Below are positions 1 to 7,622 of a stretch of 64,000 bases of DNA, piece after piece. The first letter of the stretch is position 1. Each line of letters starts with the position of its first letter. This DNA is from JBGAPI01 sp044221335 (GTDB lineage Bacteria; Pseudomonadota; Gammaproteobacteria; Xanthomonadales; Ahniellaceae), in the NCBI GenBank assembly GCA_044221335.1, contig JBGAPI010000021.1, positions 15,372-79,371 on the forward strand, in the 5' to 3' direction. Position numbers and translations under genes: made by a program. Below the pieces are notes generated by a model that saw nothing but the letters and a program-made list of their open reading frames with translations, did not search any database and was not told the DNA's origin.

Positions 1-396
1 CTGCGCACCGGCGACGCCGGCTTCCTCGATGCCGACGGCTACCTGTTCCTGGTCGACCGGGTGAAGGACATGATCGTTTCCGGCGGCGAGAACGTGTACT
101 CCGTGGAGGTCGAGAACTGCCTCGTCGCGCATCCCGCCGTGCTGTCCTGCGCCGTGTTCGGCATCCCCGACGAGCGCTGGGGCGAGGCGGTGCACGCCGT
201 GGTCGTGCCCCGTCCCGGCACCACGGCCGACGCCGAGGATCTGCGCGAGTTCTGCCGTGCGCGCATCGCCGCCTACAAGGTGCCGCGGCGGATCGAATTC
301 CGCGACACCCCGCTGCCGCTGTCGGGTGCCGGAAAGATTCTGAAGGCCGAGCTGCGCGCGCCGTTCTGGGCCGGGCGGGCGCGCCAGGTCGGCTGA
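1..396 (+). CDS. Acyl-CoA synthetase / AMP-dependent ligase, C-terminal part
   Basis: The gene is cut by the left edge of the window; 131 residues remain in frame 1, ending at a TGA. The visible part is the mobile C-terminal lid domain of the ANL superfamily. It starts in the conserved A8 hinge region (TGDAGFLDADGYLFLVDR, then KDMIVSGGENVYSVEVE) and ends with the A10 motif (SGAGKILKAEL), whose lysine contacts the adenylate. Such enzymes activate a carboxylic acid with ATP and load it onto coenzyme A in the cytoplasm. The SGGENVYSVEVE form is typical of long- or medium-chain fatty-acid or aromatic acyl-CoA ligases, but the acyl-binding pocket lies outside the window, so the substrate cannot be told. 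No partner genes are visible downstream; the next gene is a small membrane protein 107 bp away. Confidence 0.9.
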   Translation: MRTGDAGFLDADGYLFLVDRVKDMIVSGGENVYSVEVENCLVAHPAVLSCAVFGIPDERWGEAVHAVVVPRPGTTADAEDLREFCRARIAAYKVPRRIEFRDTPLPLSGAGKILKAELRAPFWAGRARQVG

Positions 397-503
397 GCCG
401 GTGGCCCGATCGCGACGGCGCGCGCAGGATCGCCGCCGCCCTCTTGCCAGCGCCGCCGTCGTTGGCAAAGATGCGGGGCTGACGAGCGAGCGAGGAGCGC
501 CGC

Positions 504-770
504 ATGCGCAACATCTGGTTGGGGGTCGCGGTGGCGAGCCTGGTCGTGGCCTTCATCGCCCACACGCCGGGCCTGCTGGCGCTGGCGCTGATCACCTTCT
601 CGATTTCGGCCTTCGCGTTCGTCATCGGCCTGGTGCAGAGCCGGATCGAGGATCGCTCGCGACCGGAGGAGTATTTCAGCAGCGCGACCGACCTGCTCGG
701 CGACCGCCGCAAGCCCCCAGCGCCGAAGGCCTCTGCGCCGCGGGCGGCGGAGTCGGACGACGCTCCCTAG
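504..770 (+). CDS. Small hypothetical membrane protein
   Basis: An 88-residue protein with an AGGAG ribosome-binding site about 8 bases before its ATG. Residues 4-44 form two closely spaced hydrophobic segments (VAVASLVVAFIA and ALALITFSISAFAFVIGLV), followed by a charged tail rich in Arg, Pro and Ala. This looks like a small inner-membrane protein with a cytoplasmic C-terminus. I do not recognise a family and nothing about the neighbours suggests a role. Hydrophobic segmentation, a good start site and position in an otherwise empty interval support it being a real gene. Confidence 0.65.
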   Translation: MRNIWLGVAVASLVVAFIAHTPGLLALALITFSISAFAFVIGLVQSRIEDRSRPEEYFSSATDLLGDRRKPPAPKASAPRAAESDDAP

Positions 771-855
771 CGCGCCGTTCGCGCCGCTTGCCTGACAGGG
801 CGATCGGCGAGCGCGTGCCGACGGGACTGCGCGACCTTCGGCCCGGGGCGCCGGG

Positions 856-3795
856 TCAGATGGCCACCTCGACCCGATTCCGCCCGGCATGCTTGGCGCG
901 GTACAGCGCCTGGTCGGCCGCATCGATCAGGCCGTTCGGGGTCACCCCGCTGCCCGGCACGGTGGCGGCGACGCCGACCGACACCGTGAGGTGCTCGAAA
1001 TCCTCGCCATGCGCCTCGAGGTCATGGCGCAACGCCTCGCCGCGCGCGCGGGCCTCCACGAGCTCGTCTCCTGGCAGCAGCACGACGAACTCCTCGCCGC
1101 CGAAGCGCGCCAGCACCTCGCGCTCGTGGATCGACTTGGCCAGCCGCTGCGCGACCGACTTCAGCGCGTGGTCGCCCGCGAGGTGACCGTGGCGGTCGTT
1201 GTAGTGCTTGAAGTGGTCGACGTCGATCATCAGCAGCGCCAGCGACGACTTGTCCGCGAGCGCGGCGTCCCAGATCTCGGCGAACTGCTGGTCGAAGCCG
1301 CGGCGGTTGGTGATGCCGGTGAGGCCGTCGAGCGTCGCCAGCCGCGCGAGCTGGCGGTTGGCGAATTCGAGCTGGCGGGTGCGCGCCGCGACCACGTCCT
1401 CGAGCTCGCGGTTGCGCTGCTTGAATCGCGCCACCTTGCGGGTCGCGTGGACCCGGCTCCAGGTCGCGGCGATGAGGATCAGCGCGGCCGCCAGCGCCAA
1501 CCGGAACCACACCGTCTGGTACCAGCGGGGCGCCACCGTGAACCGGTAGGTGAAGGGCTCGGCAGCACTGCCGTTGGCGGTGCGCGCCTCCAGCATCAGG
1601 CTGTAGTCGCCGGGCGCGAGGCTGGCGAACTCGCGGCGCGCGCTGGTGGTCCAGGCACCGAAACCGGTCTCCAGGCCGTCGAGCCGGCTGCGGTACTCGG
1701 CGCGACCGACCAGGCTGTCGATCGCGAATTCGAATTCCAGCGACCGCACCGGCGGCAGGTGCAGTGCCAGTTCGTCGGTGCGCGCGATGGCGCTGGCTTC
1801 GCCGTCCACCGGCGTCATCCGCACGCTCGACAGGAAGGCCTTGAAGCGCGGCGGGTCCACCGTCACCACGCTGCTGTCGTAGCGGTAGATCGCGTCCCAG
1901 CCGGCCACCGACAGCGAGGTCGGGCTGTCGAAGCCGACCTCGGCGACGCCCCCGTTGGCGGCTGGCCCGCGGTCGACCTCGACGAAGGCCGACTCGCCGG
2001 TCGCGCGGCGCCACAGCTGGCGTGGCGTGTAGGCGAACACGGTCCCGTCCGGCCCCTTGCGGAAAGTGAGGTCGCCGGGCTTGCCGGAGACGCCGAGTGC
2101 CTCGTTCGGGACCGCGACGAAGCGTTCGCCCTCCAGGCGGAACAGGCGCTCGCCCATGCCGGCGTAGATGTGGCTGTCGAGCTCGAACAGGTTGGTGTTG
2201 GACGCGGCGTCGATCGGCAGGCCGTCGGCGGCGCCGAAGCGGCGCTCCTCGGCGATCTTCAGGCCCTGTCCGGGCGCGAGCCGGATCCGCACCGGCGCGC
2301 CGCGGTAATTTCCGAGCCACCATTCGGTCGCGCTCGCCTCCACCACGCTCGAGACCGCGAGGTCCTCCGGCGCGTAGCGACCGCGGTCGACCCAGCGGCC
2401 TTCGACCCGGTCGAGCAGCATCAGGCCGGGATCGCAGGCGACGATCACCCGGTCAGGCTTGAAATTCGAGTGCTGCAGCCGCCACGGGAATCCGACCTTG
2501 GCGATCGACTCGATCGGCCGGTCGGGTGAGCGCAGCAGCTGGATACCGTCACGGGTCGCGAGCAGGATGCCGTCGGTCGCTGGTTCCAGGTCCCAGACCT
2601 CGTCGCGCATGCCCTGCACCCGCCGCAGGTGGAAATTGCCGTTGGCGACGGTCTCGCTGCTGTACAGCCCGGAGGTGGTGGCGACGTAGCGGGTGTCGCC
2701 GACCAGCACGCTGTCGTTCGGCCCGCCGGTGACGCCGTCGCGGCGACCGAATTCGCTCCAGGCCGAGGGCAATGCCATCCGCACCAGCTCGCCCTCGGCC
2801 GCGACCCACAGCCCGCCCTCGCGGTCGGAGGACATGCCGATGATGGCCTGGTCGGTGACGTGGAAGCGGCCAATCGGCGCGAACTGCTGGGACAGGTGCA
2901 GGACATCGCCCTGCAGCGTCGCGATCGCCAGGCTGGAGTCGCGCAGGCGCAGCAGCAGGTAGGGCTCCGAGCCCTTCAGCCAGGCGTCGGCCGGCGTATT
3001 GAGGTCGACCGGCCCCTCGGGCTTCAGCTCGAACAGTCCCTCGTCGCGGGTCATCCCGAGGATCGCGTGATCCTCGCGGCGGAACAGCGTGTACACCGAC
3101 TTCTGGGCGAAGCGCTCGCCGCCCGGCACCGGACTGAATTCGCGGCCGTCGAAGCGCATCAGGCCGATGTCCTGCACCCGGGTCAGGAGCACGCCGTCGA
3201 GGTCGAACACGCGACGGACGGTCCCGGGGGTCTCGACCGTGCGGCGGCTGCCGTCGTAGCCGGCGAACAGCAGGCGCCGCTCCGATACGAACCAGACGCC
3301 ATCCGGCCGCAGCAGGCACTGCCAGACCTCGCCGATGAAACGGGCGTCGCCGGTCAGGCCGAAACTGCCAATCAGGTCGACGAAACGCAGGGCGCCGGTG
3401 GCGTCGCGCTCGACGTAGCCGACGTGGTCGTAGGCGCCGACATAGAGGCGGCCGTCGGGCGCCCGCGCCAATGCACGCGCCGCCGCTTCGTTGGGGAGTT
3501 TCAGCAGCTCGAAGCGGCCGCCGCTGCGCACCATCAGGCCTTCGATGCTGCCGATCCAGACCTCGCCGCCGTCCGCCATCACCGACAGCAGCTTCGGCAC
3601 CGCCGGGAAGTCGTCGCCCCCATAGCGGGTCATCAGCGGGGTACCCGGGGCCGGTGCGGCGTGCGTCCGGGATACGCCGGTCGCCGCGATCATCGCGACG
3701 AGAAACGCCCCTAGGCAGGCCAGTCCCCTGCACTGCCGCGTCCCTGCGTTGCCCGGCACTGCGCCGATCAGCGGTGACAGTGTTCGTAAGGCCAT
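856..3795 (-). CDS. Membrane beta-propeller sensor diguanylate cyclase (Y_Y_Y + GGDEF)
   Basis: About 979 residues. A signal-like N-terminus (through residue ~47, ending in THAAP) precedes a long periplasmic region of ligand-sensor-type propeller repeats. It continues with a Y_Y_Y-like beta-sandwich (~680-765), one transmembrane helix (~770-790, WFRLALAAALILIAATW), a short coiled linker and a C-terminal GGDEF domain. The catalytic motif reads GGEEF near residues 899-903, preceded by the MIDVDHFKHYND metal-binding stretch, so it should make cyclic di-GMP from two GTP in the cytoplasm. The usual RxxD inhibitory site upstream of GGEEF reads HERE, so feedback inhibition is probably weak or absent. 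I chose the ATG at 3795; a TTG at 3810 is possible. The architecture is that of one-component periplasmic sensors coupled to c-di-GMP output. It is divergent from the ECF sigma gene. Confidence 0.92.
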   Translation of the reverse strand: MALRTLSPLIGAVPGNAGTRQCRGLACLGAFLVAMIAATGVSRTHAAPAPGTPLMTRYGGDDFPAVPKLLSVMADGGEVWIGSIEGLMVRSGGRFELLKLPNEAAARALARAPDGRLYVGAYDHVGYVERDATGALRFVDLIGSFGLTGDARFIGEVWQCLLRPDGVWFVSERRLLFAGYDGSRRTVETPGTVRRVFDLDGVLLTRVQDIGLMRFDGREFSPVPGGERFAQKSVYTLFRREDHAILGMTRDEGLFELKPEGPVDLNTPADAWLKGSEPYLLLRLRDSSLAIATLQGDVLHLSQQFAPIGRFHVTDQAIIGMSSDREGGLWVAAEGELVRMALPSAWSEFGRRDGVTGGPNDSVLVGDTRYVATTSGLYSSETVANGNFHLRRVQGMRDEVWDLEPATDGILLATRDGIQLLRSPDRPIESIAKVGFPWRLQHSNFKPDRVIVACDPGLMLLDRVEGRWVDRGRYAPEDLAVSSVVEASATEWWLGNYRGAPVRIRLAPGQGLKIAEERRFGAADGLPIDAASNTNLFELDSHIYAGMGERLFRLEGERFVAVPNEALGVSGKPGDLTFRKGPDGTVFAYTPRQLWRRATGESAFVEVDRGPAANGGVAEVGFDSPTSLSVAGWDAIYRYDSSVVTVDPPRFKAFLSSVRMTPVDGEASAIARTDELALHLPPVRSLEFEFAIDSLVGRAEYRSRLDGLETGFGAWTTSARREFASLAPGDYSLMLEARTANGSAAEPFTYRFTVAPRWYQTVWFRLALAAALILIAATWSRVHATRKVARFKQRNRELEDVVAARTRQLEFANRQLARLATLDGLTGITNRRGFDQQFAEIWDAALADKSSLALLMIDVDHFKHYNDRHGHLAGDHALKSVAQRLAKSIHEREVLARFGGEEFVVLLPGDELVEARARGEALRHDLEAHGEDFEHLTVSVGVAATVPGSGVTPNGLIDAADQALYRAKHAGRNRVEVAI

Positions 3796-3830
3796 GACCC
3801 AGCGTGACAACTCGGTCCCGAAGACGCAAG

Positions 3831-3876
3831 CTCCCCTCCCTGCGACGGTGCAACGGATGTTGCCGTCCTAGGGGAG
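3831..3876. promoter_or_regulatory. Nested inverted repeat between divergent genes
   Basis: Arms CTCCCCT (3831-3837) and AGGGGAG (3870-3876) are perfectly complementary. They enclose a second imperfect stem (GACGGTGCAAC against GTTGCCGTC around a GGAT loop). It lies between the diguanylate cyclase start and the ECF sigma start. It could be an RNA hairpin in the sigma leader or an operator for both genes. The ribosome-binding site GGGGAGAGG of the sigma gene follows just outside it. Confidence 0.45.
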
Positions 3877-3896
3877 GTCGACACCGGGGAGAGGCG

Positions 3897-4466
3897 ATGG
3901 TGGCAGCCACGAGCACGAATCCGTTCTTCCGCAGCCCGGACCCGGCGGTCCTCGAGCGCGCGCGCCACGGTGACCGGGTCGCGCTGGCGGCGCTCTACGA
4001 GCAGTTCGGCCGGGCCGCGTACAATCTCGCGCTGCGCATGCTGGGCGACTACTCCCAGGCCGAGGACGTGGTGCAGGACGTGTTCGTGCGCCTCTGCTCG
4101 ACCCTCGGCGGCTACCGGGCGGATGCCCCGTTCGGCGCCTGGCTCCGGCGGCTGGTGGTGAACGCGTCGATCGATGCGCTGCGCCGTCGTCGCGTGCTGG
4201 ACTCGGACGAGCCGCTGGAGTCCCTCGCCCTGCCGGCCGAGACCGCGGAGCGGCAGGTGCTGGCCTGGCAGCTGCTCGAGCGGCTGTCGCCGCGGGCGCG
4301 CATGGTGCTGGTGCTGCACGAACTGGAAGGCATGACCCACACCGACCTCGCCCAGCAGTTCGGGCAGAGCGAGAGCTACTCGAAATCACTGCTGGCACGG
4401 GCGCTGAAACGCCTGCGCGAACTGGCGCCGGCAGCCGGAAAGGAGAATTCCCATGGTCGTCGTTGA
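3897..4466 (+). CDS. ECF-family RNA polymerase sigma factor
   Basis: A 189-residue cytoplasmic sigma factor with sigma region 2 (residues ~10-80) and region 4 (~120-180) and no extra domains. Region 2 shows ALYEQFGRAAYNLALRMLGD and the core-binding AEDVVQDVFVRL; region 4 shows LSPRARMVLVLHELEGMTHTDLAQ followed by an HTH with SESYSKSLLARALKRL. I placed the start at the ATG behind GGGGAGAGG; the frame is open further upstream but that part is Arg-rich and unlike the family. It overlaps the next gene by 14 bp, which suggests translational coupling with a putative anti-sigma factor. Its target promoters cannot be seen from here. Confidence 0.93.
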   Translation: MVAATSTNPFFRSPDPAVLERARHGDRVALAALYEQFGRAAYNLALRMLGDYSQAEDVVQDVFVRLCSTLGGYRADAPFGAWLRRLVVNASIDALRRRRVLDSDEPLESLALPAETAERQVLAWQLLERLSPRARMVLVLHELEGMTHTDLAQQFGQSESYSKSLLARALKRLRELAPAAGKENSHGRR

Positions 4467-4917
4467 TTTCCCCGCCCCGCTGGACCCGGAACTGTCGCGG
4501 CAGTTGCGCGAGCTGCCCGAGTTCGAGCCGCCGGCGGCGCTCTGGCAGCGGATCGCCGCCTCCGCGACCGCCGCGCCACCGCCGCGTCCGCACTACGGCT
4601 GGCCGCTCGCCGCGGCCGCCGCCGTGGCGGTGCTGGCGGTCGGGCTGTGGTTCGGCATCGGCAACCGCCGCGACGCGGCGCCGACGGTCGCAGTGGAGAC
4701 TTCCGTGCCGACGACGCCCGCCGCACTTGTCGCGCCGGTTGCCGAATCGCAGGTCACCCTGCGCCGTCGCCTCGACGTCCTCGACCGCAGCCTGCAGCAG
4801 GCGCTCGACCAGAAGGCGCCGGCGACCGACGTCGCCGCGCTCGCCGGTGAACGCCAGCGGATCGCCGAGGCACTGGCCCAGGCGATCCGTTCCGATGCGA
4901 CGATCCTCACGCTGTAA
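4453..4917 (+). CDS. Putative anti-sigma factor, single-pass membrane protein
   Basis: A 154-residue protein that starts inside the sigma gene. An N-terminal cytoplasmic segment (1-45, ending in a Pro-rich linker) leads to one transmembrane helix (~50-70, AAAAAVAVLAVGLWFGIG) and a ~80-residue periplasmic part with a predicted helical region (RRRLDVLDRSLQQALDQ). Size, topology and overlap with the ECF sigma gene are what one expects of a membrane anti-sigma factor. There is no HxxxCxxC zinc motif, so it is not a ZAS-type anti-sigma. Assignment rests on context; sequence similarity alone would not give it. Confidence 0.65.
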   Translation: MVVVDFPAPLDPELSRQLRELPEFEPPAALWQRIAASATAAPPPRPHYGWPLAAAAAVAVLAVGLWFGIGNRRDAAPTVAVETSVPTTPAALVAPVAESQVTLRRRLDVLDRSLQQALDQKAPATDVAALAGERQRIAEALAQAIRSDATILTL

Positions 4918-4974
4918 CGTCCTAGTTGCCGACACCGCAGCTGCCGCTGCTCCGACTGCCCCGAAGGAATTGCA

Positions 4975-5892
4975 ATGAAGCCCTGGACCCGTGGACTCCT
5001 GACCCTGGCCGGACTTCCGGCGCTGGCGCTGGCCGGCGACGCCGGCCGCACCGACGATGCCCAACTGCGCAGCGAGATGCAGAGCGCGCTCGAGCGCCTG
5101 TCCGACACCGGCGCGCTGGGCCGCCTCGAGGCCGACCAGGGCACCGCGATGTACCTGCCGGCGACCCGCACGGTTTCCCTCGGCATCGTGCTCGATGCCA
5201 GCGCCGCGGCCGGCCCGACGGTCCTGGCAGTGAGCCCCGACGACAACGGCCAGCGCCTGGGCATCGCGGTCGGCGACGTTCTGATCGCGGTGAACGGCAC
5301 CAGCGTGGTTCGCGGCGCCGAAGCGAGCGCGCAGCTGCGCAGCCTCCTGGAGGCGCTGCCGGACGACGCCCCGCTGGCGGTCAAGGTGCGCCGCAAGGGC
5401 CAGGAGCTGGCGCTCGCCGGCCGCCTGTTCGCGCGCCACCTGCCGGCCCTGCGCGTCACCCTCGGCGGCGATACCGCGATGGCCGCGAATGGCGCTGCCG
5501 GCGCGGTGGCCGCCACCACGGCCGCCGCGCCGTCCGAGGCCGGTTGCGGCCGGATCAGCGTCTTCCACATCGCCCCGCGCTCGAAGCACCTGTACCCGGC
5601 CAAGGTCCTGTCGCTCGACGGCCACATCCCTGGCCCGAGCTCGCAGGAGACCTGGCGGGTCCCGGTCGGCCCCCACACCCTGCGGGTCTCCGAGGACATC
5701 GATTCCTATGACCTGCCGGTGGTCTACGACCACGACCGCCGCGACAAGGAAAAGACCCTGCTGATCGATGTCCGCCCGGGCGTCACCTACATGGTGTCCG
5801 CGCGCCTCAATGTCGAGCTGCGCGACAAGATCCGGGATGGGCGGTATTGGGATCCGGTGGTGTCGAAGGAGATTCCGGAGGCTTGTCCCTGA
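4975..5892 (+). CDS. Secreted PDZ-domain protein
   Basis: A 305-residue protein with a signal peptide (residues 1-20, cut near ALALAG). A PDZ domain at roughly 62-145 includes SLGIVLD, an AVSPDDNGQRLGIAVGDVLIAVNG core and a VRRKGQELALAG end strand. A C-terminal domain with two cysteines (CGRISVFHIAP and a final EACP) shows no protease catalytic triad. The domain after the PDZ resembles a small beta-rich periplasmic module that I cannot name. It follows the sigma/anti-sigma pair by 57 bp and is probably the third gene of that operon. A PDZ protein there could bind misfolded C-termini and signal to the anti-sigma factor, but that is inference by analogy with envelope-stress systems. Confidence 0.75.
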   Translation: MKPWTRGLLTLAGLPALALAGDAGRTDDAQLRSEMQSALERLSDTGALGRLEADQGTAMYLPATRTVSLGIVLDASAAAGPTVLAVSPDDNGQRLGIAVGDVLIAVNGTSVVRGAEASAQLRSLLEALPDDAPLAVKVRRKGQELALAGRLFARHLPALRVTLGGDTAMAANGAAGAVAATTAAAPSEAGCGRISVFHIAPRSKHLYPAKVLSLDGHIPGPSSQETWRVPVGPHTLRVSEDIDSYDLPVVYDHDRRDKEKTLLIDVRPGVTYMVSARLNVELRDKIRDGRYWDPVVSKEIPEACP

Positions 5893-6000
5893 TGTCGGTT
5901 TGGGCGGAGGGCGGAGGGCTGAAACCTCGCACTGACGTGAAGCGTTGATGCGCCGTGGTTTCGTTCGACGGAGAGGGCCCTGGGCCCAGGAAAGCGATAA

Positions 6001-6116
6001 CCCGTCATTGCGAGCGCAGCGAAGCAATCCGGCGCCTTTGCTTTTTGCTGGTCCAGAGCAAGAGCAAAGGCGCTGGGTTGCTTCGTCGTCGCTGCGCTCC
6101 TCCTCGCAATGACGGG
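6001..6116. repeat. Palindromic intergenic repeat, copy 1
   Basis: Starts CCCGTCATTGCGAGCGCAGC and ends with its complement, GCAATGACGGG. The inner arms GCGCCTTTGCT and AGCAAAGGCGC also pair, so the whole 116 bp could fold into one long hairpin. A second full copy is at 38455-38559 and a half copy at 41515-41560. No transposase is near. Widely scattered elements with this TTGCGAGCG/GAAGCAATCC core are known in many bacterial genomes. The stretch 5893-6271 otherwise holds only the promoter elements listed next. Confidence 0.85.
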
Positions 6117-6177
6117 GAATGAGGAAATTTGGCCTGCCCTGAGCCCTGTTCCCTGAGCCCGATTTTCCACACTCCGA

Positions 6178-6191
6178 CCGTTCGGAAACGG
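6178..6191. promoter_or_regulatory. Candidate activator site (inverted repeat) upstream of the sigma-54 promoter
   Basis: CCGTT-CGGA-AACGG is a perfect 5+5 inverted repeat centred about 87 bp before the predicted transcription start of the adaptor gene. That is the usual distance for binding of a sigma-54 enhancer-binding protein. The likely binder is the response regulator at 21690. Only one copy is evident, whereas such regulators often use two sites, so this is tentative. Confidence 0.4.
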
Positions 6192-6245
6192 ACACTCGGC
6201 GGCCAACCGGCGTATAACCTCTTGATCTTGTTCGGCGTGACACGC

Positions 6246-6261
6246 TGGCACGCCGCTTGCA
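6246..6261 (+). promoter_or_regulatory. Sigma-54 promoter (-24/-12) of the efflux locus
   Basis: The sequence TGGCACGCCGCTTGCA matches the RpoN consensus TGGCAC-N5-TTGCA exactly, with the -24 GG at 6247-6248 and the -12 GC at 6259-6260. Counting 12 bases from the -12 C puts +1 at 6272, the A of the adaptor start codon, which implies a leaderless or near-leaderless mRNA. The locus encodes its own sigma-54 activator at the far end, which supports the call. Confidence 0.8.
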
Positions 6262-6271
6262 ACCCTGGGGC

Positions 6272-7534
6272 ATGGACATCCAACGCCCCGACCTCGCCGT
6301 CAAGAAGAAGCGCCGCCGCCTGATCGCCGGCAGCATCGCCGTCGCCGTGCTCGCCCTCGGCACCCTGGGTCTTGCCCGCCTGGAGCCGGCCGCCCTCAAG
6401 GTCGACAAGAACTCGGTCTGGCTCGACACCGTCAAGCAGGGCGAACTGCTCCGCGAGGTGCGCGGGCCGGGTGTGCTGCAGCCGAAGGAGATCCGTTGGA
6501 TCGCCGCCGAGAGCAATGCCCGGGTGGAGCATGTGCTGGTCAAGCCCGGTGCGACGGTCAAGGCCGACACCGTCATCCTCGAGCTGTCCAATCCCGACGT
6601 GGTCGACGCCCGTCTCGCCGCCGAGGCCCAGCTCGCCGCCGCCAACGCCGACTTCACCGCCAAGCGCATCGCGCTGGAGAGCGCGGTGCTCGATCTGCGG
6701 GCGAACCTCGCGACCGTGCGGGCCGATGCCGAGGGCGCCCGGCTGCGTGCCGAGGCGGAGGCCGACCTGTCGCGCAAGGGCGTGATCAGCGGACTGCAGT
6801 TCAAGGAATCCGAACTCAAGGCCGCGCAGCTGAAGGAACGCCTCGGGATCGAGCAGGACCGCCTCGCCAAGGCCGAGGAGAACATGAAGGCGCAGCTGGT
6901 CGCCGAGCGCTCGCGCCTCGATCAGCAGGAGAACACGGTCAAGCTCCGCCGCGCCCGCGCCGACGCGCTGAACGTGCGCGCCGGTATCGACGGCGTACTG
7001 CAGCAGGTGCCGGTCGAGGAGGGCCAGCAGGTCGCCGCCGGTGCCAACCTCGCGCGCGTCGCCAAGCCCGACGTGCTGATCGCCAAGCTGCAGGTGCCGG
7101 AGACCCAGGCGCGCGACGTCCGCATCGACCAGAAGGTGCGGATCGACCCGCGCAGCGGCAACAACACGACCGTGGCCGCCCACGTCGTCCGGATCGACCC
7201 GGCGGTGAAGAACGGCAGCGTCGAGGTCGACGTCGACTTCGATGCGCCGCTGCCGGAAGGCGCCCGCCCGGACCAGTCGGTCGACGGGGTGGTCGAGATC
7301 GAGCGGCTCGCCAACGTGATCTACGTCGGCCGTCCCGCCTCCGGCCAGTCCGGCGCCAGCATCTCGCTGTTCCGCCTCGACGGCGACAGCCACATCGCCC
7401 GCCGCGTGCCGGTGAAGCTCGGCCGCGCCTCGGTCTCGCTGATCGAGGTCGTCGACGGCCTCAAGGTCGGCGACCGGGTGGTGCTGTCGGATACGACGGC
7501 GTGGGAGCAGCAGGACAGGATCAGGATCGAGTGA
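6272..7534 (+). CDS. Periplasmic adaptor (HlyD/MacA-like membrane fusion protein)
   Basis: A 420-residue membrane fusion protein. A short Arg/Lys-rich cytoplasmic start (KKKRRR) precedes one N-terminal transmembrane helix (~16-36), followed by the first half of the lipoyl/barrel-sandwich motif (VRGPGVLQPKEIRWIAAES). Next come a long alpha-helical hairpin (~108-235, many Ala/Glu/Leu heptads), the second half-lipoyl (VRAGIDGVLQQVPVEEGQQV), a beta-barrel and a membrane-proximal domain ending in VVDGLKVGDRVVLSD. These proteins link an inner-membrane ABC exporter to an outer-membrane channel, but no TolC-like gene is present in the window. The start is the ATG directly after the sigma-54 promoter; a longer frame beginning at 6257 would begin inside the promoter. 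It heads the efflux locus. Confidence 0.93.
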   Translation: MDIQRPDLAVKKKRRRLIAGSIAVAVLALGTLGLARLEPAALKVDKNSVWLDTVKQGELLREVRGPGVLQPKEIRWIAAESNARVEHVLVKPGATVKADTVILELSNPDVVDARLAAEAQLAAANADFTAKRIALESAVLDLRANLATVRADAEGARLRAEAEADLSRKGVISGLQFKESELKAAQLKERLGIEQDRLAKAEENMKAQLVAERSRLDQQENTVKLRRARADALNVRAGIDGVLQQVPVEEGQQVAAGANLARVAKPDVLIAKLQVPETQARDVRIDQKVRIDPRSGNNTTVAAHVVRIDPAVKNGSVEVDVDFDAPLPEGARPDQSVDGVVEIERLANVIYVGRPASGQSGASISLFRLDGDSHIARRVPVKLGRASVSLIEVVDGLKVGDRVVLSDTTAWEQQDRIRIE

Positions 7535-7622
7535 CGCCGATGTTCATCGCCGAACAGCGGCACCCAGGGCCCTGATTCCAGACACCGAACGAAGCCTCAA
7601 CCCAACGAGCGAACCGACCGCC

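Noticed and set aside
3796..3810. TTG start for the diguanylate cyclase
   Set aside because: It adds only five residues and has no better ribosome-binding site than the ATG at 3795.
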